This document shows, piece by piece, positions 26,097 to 34,395 of a stretch of DNA of 64,000 nucleotides. The translations under genes and the position numbers were made by a program. Each line of letters opens with the position of its first letter. Position 1 is the stretch's first letter. The stretch lies in assembly GCF_014647875.1 (NCBI RefSeq), contig NZ_BMQA01000012.1, positions 62,001 through 126,000 on the forward strand, given 5' to 3'. This DNA is from Streptomyces brasiliensis (GTDB taxonomy: Bacteria; Actinomycetota; Actinomycetes; Streptomycetales; Streptomycetaceae). The notes under the pieces are model-generated. The model was not told where the DNA came from. It did not search any database and worked only from the letters and a program-made list of their open reading frames with translations.

Positions 26097-26137
26097 GCGC
26101 GAACGGCGTCCTGCCCCGGTCTGAGAGAATTGGCATC

Positions 26138-27463
26138 GTGATCTCTCGAATCGATCTGCGCGGCGACGCCCTTCCCGAGGGCCCCGCCCTGCGCGACCTG
26201 CTGCCCCGAGCCGACTTCGACGTTCAGGCCGCCCTCGACAAGGTGCGTCCGATCTGCGAGGCCGTGCATCATCGTGGCGACGCGGCGCTGATCGACTTCG
26301 CCGAGAAGTTCGACGGGGTGCGGCTGGAATCCGTACGCGTCCCGGCCCAGGCGCTCACCGACGCGCTCGAGGCCCTCGACCCCGACGTCCGCGCGGCCCT
26401 GGAGGAGTCCATCCGCCGCGCCCGCCTCGTCCACCGCGAGCAGCGCCGTACGACGCACACCACCCAGGTCGTGCCCGGCGGCTCGGTGACCGAGAAGTGG
26501 GTGCCGGTCGAGCGTGTCGGCCTGTACGCGCCCGGCGGGCGCTCGGTCTACCCGTCCTCCGTGATCATGAACGCCGTGCCCGCGCAGGAGGCCGGCGTCG
26601 AGTCGATCGCCCTGGCCTCCCCGGCTCAGGCGGAGTTCGGCGGTCTGCCGCATCCGACGATCCTCGCCGCCTGCGCCCTGCTCGGCGTCGACGAGGTGTA
26701 CGCGGCGGGCGGCGCCACCGCGGTCGCGATGTTCGCGTACGGCACCGAGTCCTGCGCCCCCGCGAACATGGTCACCGGCCCCGGCAACATCTGGGTCGCC
26801 GCCGCCAAACGCTTCTTCACCGGCCGGATCGGCATCGACACCGAGGCCGGTCCCACCGAGATCGCGATCCTCGCGGACGAGACCGCCGACCCGGTGCACG
26901 TCGCCTCGGACCTGATCAGCCAGGCCGAGCACGACCCGCTCGCGGCGGCCGTGCTGGTCACCGACTCCGTCGAGCTGGCGAGCGCGGTGGAGAAGGAGCT
27001 GGAGCCGCAGGTCGCGGCCACCAAGCACGTCGACGACCGGATCGTCCCGGCCCTGCGCGGCAAGCAGTCCGCGATCGTGCTGGTCGACGGCGTCGAGGAG
27101 GGTCTCAGGGTGGTCGACGCGTACGGCGCCGAGCACCTGGAGATCCAGACCGCCGACGCCGCCGCGGTCGCCGACCGGGTCAGGAACGCGGGCGCGATCT
27201 TCATCGGCCCCTGGGCGCCCGTCTCCCTCGGTGACTACGCGGCCGGATCCAACCACGTCCTGCCCACCGGTGGCTGCGCCTGCCACTCCTCCGGTCTGTC
27301 CGTCCAGTCCTTCCTGCGCGGCATCCACATCGTCGACTACACGAAGGACGCGCTGGCCGAGGTCGCCCATCATGTGGTGACGCTGGCGGAGGCCGAGGAC
27401 CTGCCCGCGCACGGCGCGGCGGTCAAGGCGAGGTTCGGTTGGAAGGTGCCCGAGAGCAAGTGA
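26138..27463 (+). CDS. hisD: Histidinol dehydrogenase
   Basis: The 441-aa enzyme oxidises L-histidinol to L-histidine in two NAD+-dependent steps, the end of the pathway. Family landmarks are GLYAPGGRSVYPSSVIMNAVPA, the Zn/catalytic region ISQAEHDP and NHVLPTGGCACHSSGLSVQSF. It opens the his operon. The GTG start at 26138 follows a GAGAAT -10 by 7 nt, so the mRNA is probably leaderless. Its stop overlaps the hisC start by 4 bp. Confidence 0.97.
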   Translation: MISRIDLRGDALPEGPALRDLLPRADFDVQAALDKVRPICEAVHHRGDAALIDFAEKFDGVRLESVRVPAQALTDALEALDPDVRAALEESIRRARLVHREQRRTTHTTQVVPGGSVTEKWVPVERVGLYAPGGRSVYPSSVIMNAVPAQEAGVESIALASPAQAEFGGLPHPTILAACALLGVDEVYAAGGATAVAMFAYGTESCAPANMVTGPGNIWVAAAKRFFTGRIGIDTEAGPTEIAILADETADPVHVASDLISQAEHDPLAAAVLVTDSVELASAVEKELEPQVAATKHVDDRIVPALRGKQSAIVLVDGVEEGLRVVDAYGAEHLEIQTADAAAVADRVRNAGAIFIGPWAPVSLGDYAAGSNHVLPTGGCACHSSGLSVQSFLRGIHIVDYTKDALAEVAHHVVTLAEAEDLPAHGAAVKARFGWKVPESK

Positions 27464-28575
27464 GCGACGCAACAAGGATCGACGATCTCCCCGTACGGGA
27501 CGAGCTGCGCGGCAAGTCCCCCTACGGCGCGCCCCAGTTGGACGTCCCGGTCCGGCTGAACACGAACGAGAACCCGTACCCGCTGCCCGAGCCGCTCGTC
27601 GAGCGGATCGCGGAGCGGGTGCGCGAGGCCGCCCGCAACCTGAACCGCTACCCCGACCGGGACGCGGTCCAGCTGCGCACCGAACTGGCCAAGTACCTGA
27701 CGAGGACCGGGCATTACCCCCTCGGCATCGAGAACGTCTGGGCCGCCAACGGCTCCAACGAGGTCATCCAGCAGCTGCTGCAGACCTTCGGCGGACCGGG
27801 CCGCAGCGCGATCGGCTTCGAACCGTCGTACTCGATGCACTCCCTCATCGCGCGCGGCACGGGCACCGACTGGATCTCGGGTCCCCGCAACGAGGACTTC
27901 ACCATCGACCTCATGGCGGCCGAGCGGGCCATCGCCGAGCACCGCCCGGACGTCGTCTTCATCACCACCCCCAACAACCCCACGGGCAACGCGGTCCCGC
28001 CCGCCACGGTCCTCGCGCTGTACGAGGCCGCGCAGGCGGCGAAGCCGTCGATGGTGATCGTCGACGAGGCCTACATCGAGTTCAGCCACGGCGACTCGCT
28101 GCTGCCGCTGCTCGAAGGACGGCCGAATCTCGTCGTCTCCCGGACCATGTCGAAGGCGTTCGGCGCCGCCGGCCTGCGCCTCGGCTATCTCGCCGCGCAC
28201 CCCGCGGTGGTGGACGCCGTCCAGCTCGTCCGGCTGCCGTACCACCTGTCGGCGATCACCCAGGCGACCGCGCTGGCCGCCCTGGAGCACACCGACACAC
28301 TGCTGAAGTACGTCGAGCAGCTGAAGGCGGAGCGCGACCGGCTCGTCTCCGAGTTGCGGGCCATCGGCTACGACGTCATCGAGTCCGACGCCAACTTCGT
28401 GCAGTTCGGCCGGTTCGCCGACTCCCACGCGGCCTGGCAGAAGATCCTCGACCGGGGCGTCCTGGTCCGGGACAACGACGTACCGGGGTGGCTGCGGGTG
28501 TCCGCCGGAACCCCCGACGAGAACGACGCGTTCCTGGACGCGGTACGAGACCTCAAGAAGGAGCTAGACGCATGA
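27460..28575 (+). CDS. hisC: Histidinol-phosphate aminotransferase
   Basis: The 371-aa PLP enzyme converts imidazole-acetol phosphate and glutamate to histidinol phosphate. It is a class I/II aminotransferase: LNTNENPYPLPEP near the N-terminus, TPNNPTGN, VDEAYIEF, the PLP lysine in SRTMSKAFGAAGLRLGY, and a late WLRVSAGTPDEN arginine for the substrate. The GTG start overlaps the hisD stop (GTGA), and its own stop overlaps hisB by 4 bp. Confidence 0.97.
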   Translation: MSDATRIDDLPVRDELRGKSPYGAPQLDVPVRLNTNENPYPLPEPLVERIAERVREAARNLNRYPDRDAVQLRTELAKYLTRTGHYPLGIENVWAANGSNEVIQQLLQTFGGPGRSAIGFEPSYSMHSLIARGTGTDWISGPRNEDFTIDLMAAERAIAEHRPDVVFITTPNNPTGNAVPPATVLALYEAAQAAKPSMVIVDEAYIEFSHGDSLLPLLEGRPNLVVSRTMSKAFGAAGLRLGYLAAHPAVVDAVQLVRLPYHLSAITQATALAALEHTDTLLKYVEQLKAERDRLVSELRAIGYDVIESDANFVQFGRFADSHAAWQKILDRGVLVRDNDVPGWLRVSAGTPDENDAFLDAVRDLKKELDA

Positions 28576-29165
28576 GCCGCGTCGGGCGCGTGGAGCGCAC
28601 CACCAAGGAGACCTCGGTCCTGGTCGAGATCGATCTCGACGGCACCGGGAAGACCGACATCGCGACGGGTGTCGGCTTCTACGACCACATGCTCGACCAG
28701 CTCGGCCGCCACGGTCTGTTCGACCTGACCGTGAAGACCGACGGCGATCTGCACATCGACTCCCACCACACCATCGAGGACACCGCCCTCGCGCTCGGCG
28801 CCGCCTTCAAGCAGGCGCTCGGCGACAAGGTGGGGATCTACCGCTTCGGCAACTGCACGGTCCCGCTGGACGAGTCCCTCGCCCAGGTCACCGTCGACCT
28901 GTCGGGCCGCCCCTACCTCGTGCACACCGAGCCCGAGAGCATGGCGCCGATGATCGGCGAGTACGACACGACGATGACCCGGCACATCCTGGAGTCCTTC
29001 GTCGCCCAGGCGCAGATCGCGCTGCACGTGCACGTGCCCTACGGGCGCAACGCGCACCACATCGTGGAGTGCCAGTTCAAGGCGCTCGCACGGGCCCTCA
29101 GGTACGCCAGCGAGCGGGACACCCGCGCGGCCGGCATCCTTCCCTCCACGAAGGGTGCGCTGTAG
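28572..29165 (+). CDS. hisB: Imidazoleglycerol-phosphate dehydratase
   Basis: The 197-aa protein dehydrates imidazole glycerol phosphate to imidazole acetol phosphate. It is the monofunctional HisB type: GFYDHMLDQLGRHGLFDL, the metal-binding HHTIED and a second site in GRNAHHIVE. It lacks the N-terminal phosphatase of the enterobacterial bifunctional enzyme. ATG 28572 overlaps the hisC stop, and a small membrane ORF follows 3 bp after the TAG. Confidence 0.97.
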   Translation: MSRVGRVERTTKETSVLVEIDLDGTGKTDIATGVGFYDHMLDQLGRHGLFDLTVKTDGDLHIDSHHTIEDTALALGAAFKQALGDKVGIYRFGNCTVPLDESLAQVTVDLSGRPYLVHTEPESMAPMIGEYDTTMTRHILESFVAQAQIALHVHVPYGRNAHHIVECQFKALARALRYASERDTRAAGILPSTKGAL

Positions 29166-29168
29166 GCG

Positions 29169-29333
29169 ATGAACGGTCTCTCCACGGTCCTGATCGTCGT
29201 CGGCCTCTTCCTCGTCGGTGGCATCATCTCCTTCGTCAAACAACAGATGCCCAAGAGCCTGATCGTGCTGTTGTCGTTCGGCGCGGCCATGTGTCTCGTC
29301 GCGGGTGTCCTGCGGCTGGAGGTGTGGAATTGA
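29169..29333 (+). CDS. 54-aa conserved-position membrane protein inside the his operon
   Basis: A small ORF of 54 codons starts at ATG 29169, three bases after hisB, and ends with TGA overlapping the hisH TTG start (TTGA). The peptide has two hydrophobic helices: TVLIVVGLFLVGGIISFV (6-23) and SLIVLLSFGAAMCLVAGVL (30-48), joined by KQQMPK. It is tightly coupled on both sides, so it is very likely translated. No family or function is recognised; a link to histidine metabolism is only inferred from position. Confidence 0.82.
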   Translation: MNGLSTVLIVVGLFLVGGIISFVKQQMPKSLIVLLSFGAAMCLVAGVLRLEVWN

Positions 29334-29974
29334 GCGCTTCCTCGAAGAAGGTCGTCGTCTTCGACTACGGCTTCGGGAACGTCCGTTCTGCCGAGCGCGC
29401 TCTCGCGCGCGCGGGAGCCGACGTCGAGATAACCCGTGACTTCGACAAGGCCATGAACGCGGACGGCCTGCTGGTGCCGGGCGTCGGCGCCTTCGCCGCC
29501 TGCATGAAGGGGCTGCGCGAGGCCCGCGGTGACTGGGTCGTCGATCGCCGGCTGTCCGGCGGGCGCCCGGTGCTGGGTATCTGCGTCGGCATGCAGATCC
29601 TGTTCGCGCGCGGCATCGAGCACGGCGTCGAGACCGAGGGCCTCGACGAGTGGCCCGGCTCGGTCGAGCCGCTGCAGGCCGACATCGTGCCCCACATGGG
29701 CTGGAACACCGTCGAGGCGGCGCCCGGCTCCGAGCTGTTCGCGGGCCTCGACGCCGACGCGCGCTTCTACTTCGTGCACTCCTACGCCGTCCACGACTGG
29801 GCCCTGGAGACGAACAACCCGGTACTGCCCGCCCCCAAGGTGACCTGGACGACGCACGGCAAGCCCTTCGTGGCCGCCGTGGAGAACGGCGCCCTGTGGG
29901 CCACGCAGTTCCACCCCGAGAAGTCCGGCGACGCCGGAGCCCAGCTCCTCACCAACTGGATCGGAACCCTGTAG
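29330..29974 (+). CDS. hisH: Imidazole glycerol phosphate synthase, glutamine amidotransferase subunit
   Basis: The 214-aa class I glutaminase supplies ammonia to HisF. The catalytic cysteine is in VLGICVGMQILF and the His-Glu pair in QFHPEKSG. The start is a TTG at 29330: GGAGG at 29318-29322 lies 7 nt before it, and the TTG overlaps the TGA of the preceding 54-aa ORF. A GTG at 29324 would sit on the ribosome site. The partner hisF is two genes downstream. Confidence 0.95.
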   Translation: MSASSKKVVVFDYGFGNVRSAERALARAGADVEITRDFDKAMNADGLLVPGVGAFAACMKGLREARGDWVVDRRLSGGRPVLGICVGMQILFARGIEHGVETEGLDEWPGSVEPLQADIVPHMGWNTVEAAPGSELFAGLDADARFYFVHSYAVHDWALETNNPVLPAPKVTWTTHGKPFVAAVENGALWATQFHPEKSGDAGAQLLTNWIGTL

Positions 29975-29977
29975 ACC

Positions 29978-30700
29978 ATGGCCAAGCTCGAACTCCTCCC
30001 CGCCGTCGACGTCCGCGACGGCCAGGCCGTCCGCCTCGTGCACGGCGAGTCCGGGACCGAGACGTCGTACGGCTCGCCGCTGGAGGCCGCCCTCGCCTGG
30101 CAGAGCTCCGGCGCCGAGTGGCTGCACCTGGTCGACCTGGACGCCGCGTTCGGCACCGGGGACAACCGCGCCCTGGTCGCCGAGGTCACGCGGGCCATGG
30201 ACATCAAGGTCGAGCTGTCCGGCGGCATCCGCGACGACGCCTCGCTGGCCGCCGCGCTCGCCACGGGCTGCACGCGCGTGAACCTCGGCACGGCCGCGCT
30301 GGAGACCCCGGAGTGGGTCGCCAAGGTCATCGCCGAGCACGGGGACAAGATCGCCGTCGGTCTCGACGTCCGCGGCACGACCCTGCGCGGCCGGGGCTGG
30401 ACGCGTGACGGCGGCGACCTCTACGAGACGCTGGAGCGCCTCGACAGGGAAGGCTGCGCGCGGTACGTCGTCACCGACATCGCCAAGGACGGCACCTTGC
30501 AGGGCCCGAACCTGGAACTGCTGAAGAACGTCTGCGCCGCCACGGACCGCCCGGTGGTCGCCTCCGGCGGGGTCTCCTCGCTGGACGACCTGCGGGCGAT
30601 CGCCGACCTCGTGCCCCTCGGTGTCGAGGGCTCCATCGTCGGGAAGGCCCTGTACGCGAAGGCGTTCACTCTGGAAGAGGCCCTGGAGGCGGTGCTGTGA
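29978..30700 (+). CDS. priA: Bifunctional HisA/TrpF isomerase
   Basis: The 240-aa beta/alpha barrel catalyses the same Amadori rearrangement on ProFAR (histidine) and on phosphoribosyl anthranilate (tryptophan). The catalytic acids are D11 (LPAVDVRDG) and D130 (VGLDVRGTTLRGRG). Streptomyces lack a separate trpF, and PriA supplies that step; no trpF is seen here although trpE, trpC, trpB and trpA are present. It starts 3 bp after hisH and overlaps the next gene. Bifunctionality is inferred from the known actinobacterial enzyme. Confidence 0.94.
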   Translation: MAKLELLPAVDVRDGQAVRLVHGESGTETSYGSPLEAALAWQSSGAEWLHLVDLDAAFGTGDNRALVAEVTRAMDIKVELSGGIRDDASLAAALATGCTRVNLGTAALETPEWVAKVIAEHGDKIAVGLDVRGTTLRGRGWTRDGGDLYETLERLDREGCARYVVTDIAKDGTLQGPNLELLKNVCAATDRPVVASGGVSSLDDLRAIADLVPLGVEGSIVGKALYAKAFTLEEALEAVL

Positions 30701-31092
30701 GCGACGTACGACGCGTGTCCACGGGCGCGCCCTGGGAGGAGCAGTTCGGCTACTCCCGCGCGGTGGAACTGCCGAACGGCCTGGTGCTGGTCGCCGGCTG
30801 CACGTCCGTCGTGGACGGTCAGATCGTCGGCGGCGGGCCGTACGAGCAGGCGGTCAACGCCTTCAACGTCGCGCTGTCGGCGCTGCGGCAGGTGGGGCTC
30901 GGGCGTGATGACGTCGTACGGACGCGCATGTACATCACGCACGCCCGGGACGTGGACGAGGTCGGACGGGCGCACAAGGAGCTGTTCGACACCGTCCGGC
31001 CCGTCGCAACCATGATCATCGTCTCCGGTTTCGTGGACCCCAGCCTGGTCGTCGAGATCGAGGTGGAAGCGTTCCGAGGAGTGTCCTCATGA
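30697..31092 (+). CDS. RidA/YjgF/YER057c family protein
   Basis: The 131-aa protein is a Rid-family member (GYSRAVELPNGLVLVAGCTSV, a mid-region NAFNVALSALRQVGLGRDDVVRTRMYITH, and VEIEVEAFRGV at the C-terminus). RidA enzymes hydrolyse reactive imine or enamine intermediates from PLP enzymes; some family members lack the key arginine. Here an Arg is present in VRTRMY at the usual position. It is inserted between priA and hisF with overlaps on both sides, suggesting that it works with this pathway. Confidence 0.88.
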   Translation: MSDVRRVSTGAPWEEQFGYSRAVELPNGLVLVAGCTSVVDGQIVGGGPYEQAVNAFNVALSALRQVGLGRDDVVRTRMYITHARDVDEVGRAHKELFDTVRPVATMIIVSGFVDPSLVVEIEVEAFRGVSS

Positions 31093-31844
31093 CCCTGGCG
31101 GTACGCGTGATCCCCTGCCTGGACGTGGACGACGGCCGGGTCGTCAAGGGCGTCAACTTCCAGAACCTGCGCGACGCGGGTGACCCCGTCGAGATGGCCA
31201 AGGTGTACGACGCCGAGGGCGCCGACGAGCTGACGTTCCTGGACATCACCGCGTCCTCGGGCAACCGGGAGACGACGTACGACGTGGTGCGCCGCACCGC
31301 CGAGCAGGTGTTCATCCCGCTGACGGTCGGCGGTGGCGTGCGTACGGCCGAGGACGTGGACAAGCTGCTGCGGGCGGGCGCGGACAAGGTGGGCGTGAAC
31401 ACGGCGGCGATCGCGCGCCCGGACCTGATCCGGGAGATCGCGGAACGCTTCGGCCGGCAGGTGCTGGTCCTGTCGGTCGACGCCCGCCGTACGCCGTCCG
31501 GCAGCTTCGAGGTGACGACTCACGGCGGTCGCCGCGGCACGGGCATCGACGCGGTCGAATGGGCGCACCGGGCGGCCGAGTTGGGCGCGGGCGAGATCCT
31601 GCTGAACTCGATGGACGCGGACGGCACGAAGGACGGCTACGACCTGGAGATGATCGCGGCGGTCCGCAAGCACGTGACCGTCCCGGTGATCGCCTCGGGC
31701 GGCGCGGGCAGCCTGACCCACTTCCCCCCGGCGATCGCGGCGGGCGCGGACGCGGTCCTGGCGGCGTCGGTGTTCCACTTCGGGGACCTGCGGATCGGCG
31801 AGGTGAAGCAGGTGCTCAGGGAGGCCGGGCACTCCGTTCGCTGA
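31089..31844 (+). CDS. hisF: Imidazole glycerol phosphate synthase, cyclase subunit
   Basis: The 251-aa barrel enzyme uses ammonia from HisH to close the imidazole ring, giving imidazole glycerol phosphate and AICAR. The catalytic aspartates are in VIPCLDVDDGRVVKG (residue 12) and VLSVDARR (mid-protein). Phosphate loops VGGGVRT and ASGGAGSL are visible. ATG 31089 overlaps the ridA stop. It is the last gene of the his operon; a large palindrome follows after 49 bp. Confidence 0.97.
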   Translation: MTLAVRVIPCLDVDDGRVVKGVNFQNLRDAGDPVEMAKVYDAEGADELTFLDITASSGNRETTYDVVRRTAEQVFIPLTVGGGVRTAEDVDKLLRAGADKVGVNTAAIARPDLIREIAERFGRQVLVLSVDARRTPSGSFEVTTHGGRRGTGIDAVEWAHRAAELGAGEILLNSMDADGTKDGYDLEMIAAVRKHVTVPVIASGGAGSLTHFPPAIAAGADAVLAASVFHFGDLRIGEVKQVLREAGHSVR

Positions 31845-31893
31845 CGGGTCGCCGAGCTTCGGCAGCCTCGGTTCCTTCTGCGGGTACGAGCAA

Positions 31894-31943
31894 ATACGAA
31901 AGAGAAGTTGCGCAACATCTGTTGTGCAACTTTTCTTTCGTAT
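31894..31943. promoter_or_regulatory. 50-bp palindrome over the promoter of the ArsR-type gene
   Basis: Arms 31894-31916 and 31921-31943 are inverted copies of 23 bp with two mismatches and a 4-nt centre (ATCT). Each arm holds ATACGAAAGA and AAGTTG. The candidate -35 TTGTGC (31922-31927) lies in the right arm, 17 nt before the -10 TAGCCT (31945-31950), which is 6 nt from the ATG at 31957 (leaderless). This is the expected layout of an autoregulatory operator; the hairpin could also end the his transcript. Confidence 0.7.
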
Positions 31944-31956
31944 CTAGCCTGACGGC

Positions 31957-32544
31957 ATGGTGAGCAAGGAGAACCGTCGGATCACGGACGTCGGGACGCT
32001 GAAGGCCCTCGCACATCCCCTGCGGGCGAACCTGTACCGGCTGCTGTGCGTCGAGCGGGTGGCCACGGCGTCACAGCTCGCCGAGCATGTGGACGAGGCC
32101 GTGTCCCTGGTCAGTTACCACCTGCGCAAGCTCGCCGAGCACGGGCTGATCGAGGAGGCCGAGCCGCAGACCGGGGACGGCCGGGAGCGCTGGTGGCAGC
32201 CCGCCTCGGACGGGGTGAGCATCCGGGACGAGGACTTCCGGAGTGAACCAGGGAAGGCCGCGGCCCATCTGTCGGCCACCCGCCTCTTCCACGACCAGCG
32301 CGCCGACCACTACCGGCGCTATCTGGACGAACGGCCCGCCTGGGGGGCCGAGTGGAACACCGCTTCCGTGGACTTCGAGTCCTGGTTGCGTCTGACCCCG
32401 GCGGAACTCACCGCGCTGAAGGGCGAGTTGGAGGCCGTCCTGCGCAAGTACGACGCGCAGGGCAGGGCCGCCGAGGCCGCGGGCGAGACCGAGGGGCGCG
32501 AGCACGTCGCGCTCTACATGTACGGCTTCCCGTTCCGCGTCTGA
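31957..32544 (+). CDS. ArsR/HTH_20-type winged-helix transcriptional regulator
   Basis: The 195-aa protein has an N-terminal winged helix-turn-helix (TLKALAHPLRANLYRLL, VATASQLAEHVDEAVSLVSYHLRKLAEHGLIEEA) and a C-terminal helical region with GREHVALYMYGFPFRV. It lacks the metal-binding Cys motif of classical ArsR, so the ligand is unknown. It is divergent from nothing but sits 16 bp upstream of an MFS transporter, a common efflux regulator-transporter pair. The palindrome covering its promoter suggests self-repression. The ATG is probably the first base of the mRNA. Confidence 0.85.
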   Translation: MVSKENRRITDVGTLKALAHPLRANLYRLLCVERVATASQLAEHVDEAVSLVSYHLRKLAEHGLIEEAEPQTGDGRERWWQPASDGVSIRDEDFRSEPGKAAAHLSATRLFHDQRADHYRRYLDERPAWGAEWNTASVDFESWLRLTPAELTALKGELEAVLRKYDAQGRAAEAAGETEGREHVALYMYGFPFRV

Positions 32545-32560
32545 GAGGACTCAGGATCCC

Positions 32561-33943
32561 GTGACCGCCCTGCTCGCCCCCTCCGCTGCCGTCGCCCCCG
32601 CCCACCGTGACCCCAACGTCCTGCGCTGGCTCGGGGCCTACACCTCCTCGATGGTCGGGGACAGCGTCTACTACATCGCCCTGTCCTGGGCCGCCGTGCA
32701 GACCGGGACGCCCGCGCAGGCCGGTGTCGTGATGTCGGTCAGCGCGCTGCCGCGGGCCCTGCTCATGCTCGGCGGGGGAGTGATCGCCGACCGGCTGGGG
32801 CCGCGCCGGGTCGTCATCGGCAGCGACGCCGTGCGGTGCGCCGCCGTCCTCGCGGTGGCCGCGCTGCTCTTCCTCACGAGCCCCGGGCTGTGGCCGCTCG
32901 CCCTGCTGGCCCTGGTCTTCGGCACCGTCGACGCGGTGTTCATGCCCGCCGTCGGGGCGCTCCCGGTCCGCATCACCGGCAAGGACCAGCTTGCCCGCGT
33001 CCAGGGCCTGCGCGGCCTCGCCATCCGCTTCGCGAGCGTCGTCGGCGCCCCGCTCGGCGGCCTCGGCGTGGCGATCGGCGGCGCGCCGGTCGCGTTCGCA
33101 CTCGCCGGGCTGCTCATCGCGGTGTCGGTTCCGCTGCTGATCTCCGTACGAATACGGGAACTGCCCGGGGACGAACGGGTCGGCGTTCTGCGCGTGGACG
33201 AACGGGCCGAAGGTCTGCCCGGGGACCAACACGTCGACGATCTGGCCCGGGACGAACGGGTCGGGGTTCCGCCCGAGGGCGAACGGCTCCGGGAACTGCC
33301 CGCCGGCAGCGCCCCCACCGCGGCCCGCGCCACCACCGCCTGGGCCGATCTGGTGGCCGGCCTGCGCTACATCCGGCGTCATCGCGTGCTGGCCCCCCTG
33401 ATGCTCGCCATCGCCCTCGGTGACTTCGGCTTCGTCGGGCCGCTCAACATCGGGCTGACCCTGCTCGCCGACCGGCGCGGCTGGGGTGCCTCCGGGATGG
33501 GCTGGGTGCTCGCCGGGTTCGGGGTGGGAGCGGGGGCCGCCTCGCTGCTGCTGACCGTCCGAGGGCGGCTGCCGCGCGCCGGGCTGGTCGCCGGCTGTGG
33601 CATCCTCGCCGGCTCCGTCGCCATCGGCGCCCTCGCCTATGTCCCGAGCCTCGTCGCGGCCGTCGGTACGGCCCTGCTCGTCGGGCTGCTCGCCGGGCTC
33701 AGCGGCGCGATGTGCGGCGCCCTGCTCCAGACCCAGGGCGACCCCGCCTACCTGGGCCGCGTCACCGCCGTGGCGAGCCTGGTCAGCCTCGGTCTCGCCC
33801 CGCTGAGCATGCCGTTCGCGGCCGCCGCGGTCGGCGCCTGGGGTCCGGGCCCGGTGTTCGTCGTCAGCGCGGTGGTGTGCGGGCTCGGCGGGGTCGTCGC
33901 CCTGTGCGTCCCGGGCCTGCGCCACGCCGAACTGCCCCGCTGA
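32561..33943 (+). CDS. MFS transporter (putative efflux)
   Basis: The 460-aa protein has 12 predicted membrane helices of the major facilitator type, with VIADRLGPRRVVIGSD as the loop 2-3 signature. In place of a short central loop there is a stretch of five 9-aa imperfect repeats (residues about 203-247), hydrophilic and Arg/Glu/Asp-rich. GTG 32561 is 16 bp after the regulator, so the regulator probably controls it. Substrate unknown. Confidence 0.88.
   Translation: MTALLAPSAAVAPAHRDPNVLRWLGAYTSSMVGDSVYYIALSWAAVQTGTPAQAGVVMSVSALPRALLMLGGGVIADRLGPRRVVIGSDAVRCAAVLAVAALLFLTSPGLWPLALLALVFGTVDAVFMPAVGALPVRITGKDQLARVQGLRGLAIRFASVVGAPLGGLGVAIGGAPVAFALAGLLIAVSVPLLISVRIRELPGDERVGVLRVDERAEGLPGDQHVDDLARDERVGVPPEGERLRELPAGSAPTAARATTAWADLVAGLRYIRRHRVLAPLMLAIALGDFGFVGPLNIGLTLLADRRGWGASGMGWVLAGFGVGAGAASLLLTVRGRLPRAGLVAGCGILAGSVAIGALAYVPSLVAAVGTALLVGLLAGLSGAMCGALLQTQGDPAYLGRVTAVASLVSLGLAPLSMPFAAAAVGAWGPGPVFVVSAVVCGLGGVVALCVPGLRHAELPR
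33167..33301 (+). repeat. Five 27-bp tandem repeats in the MFS central loop
   Basis: Five consecutive 27-bp units encode GDERVGVLR, VDERAEGLP, GDQHVDDLA, RDERVGVPP and EGERLRELP. The GACGAACGG core is exact in three units and altered in two. They expand only the cytoplasmic loop between helices 6 and 7 and preserve the frame. Confidence 0.85.
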
Positions 33944-33946
33944 GCC

Positions 33947-34345
33947 TCACTCCCTCGGCTGCGTCAGCTGCACCAGATTGCCGACCGAGTCGTCCAGCAC
34001 GGCGGTGAACACCGGCCCGTGCTCCCGCGGCGGGTGGGTGAAGCGCACACCGAGGGTGCGCAGCCGCTCGTACTCCGCCCGCAGGTCGTCCACGGAGAAG
34101 ACGATGGACGGGAGTCCCGCCTCGTACAGCGCCGTGCGGTACCGGTCCGCGATGGGGTTGTGGCCGGGCTCGAGCAGCAGCTGGAGATCCGGCTGCTCCC
34201 CGCCCGGCGCGCCCACCGTGACGAACAGGTTGCCGTCGCCCAGCTCCAGACGGGTGCGGGTCTCGAAGCCGAGGACGTCCGTGTAGAAGGTGTGGGCCCG
34301 CGGCACGTCGTCGACGTACACGCCGGTCATCGCGACCTTGATCAT
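33947..34345 (-). CDS. Glyoxalase/VOC superfamily protein
   Basis: The 132-aa protein is a single VOC domain: IKVAMTGVYVDDVPRAHTFY, GFETRTRLELGDGNLFVTV, DLQLLLEPGHNPIADRYRTAL and TAVLDDSVGNLVQLTQP. Metal ligands would be the acidic residue in LLLEP and the terminal half; the conserved His at the N-terminus is not obvious. GGGAG six bases before ATG 34345 sets the start. It converges on the MFS gene with 3 bp between stops. Substrate unknown. Confidence 0.87.
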   Translation of the reverse strand: MIKVAMTGVYVDDVPRAHTFYTDVLGFETRTRLELGDGNLFVTVGAPGGEQPDLQLLLEPGHNPIADRYRTALYEAGLPSIVFSVDDLRAEYERLRTLGVRFTHPPREHGPVFTAVLDDSVGNLVQLTQPRE

Positions 34346-34395
34346 GAGCGTCTCCCAGACCCCGAGTCCGATCCGGTCCCTGGCGGGATCCCCGG

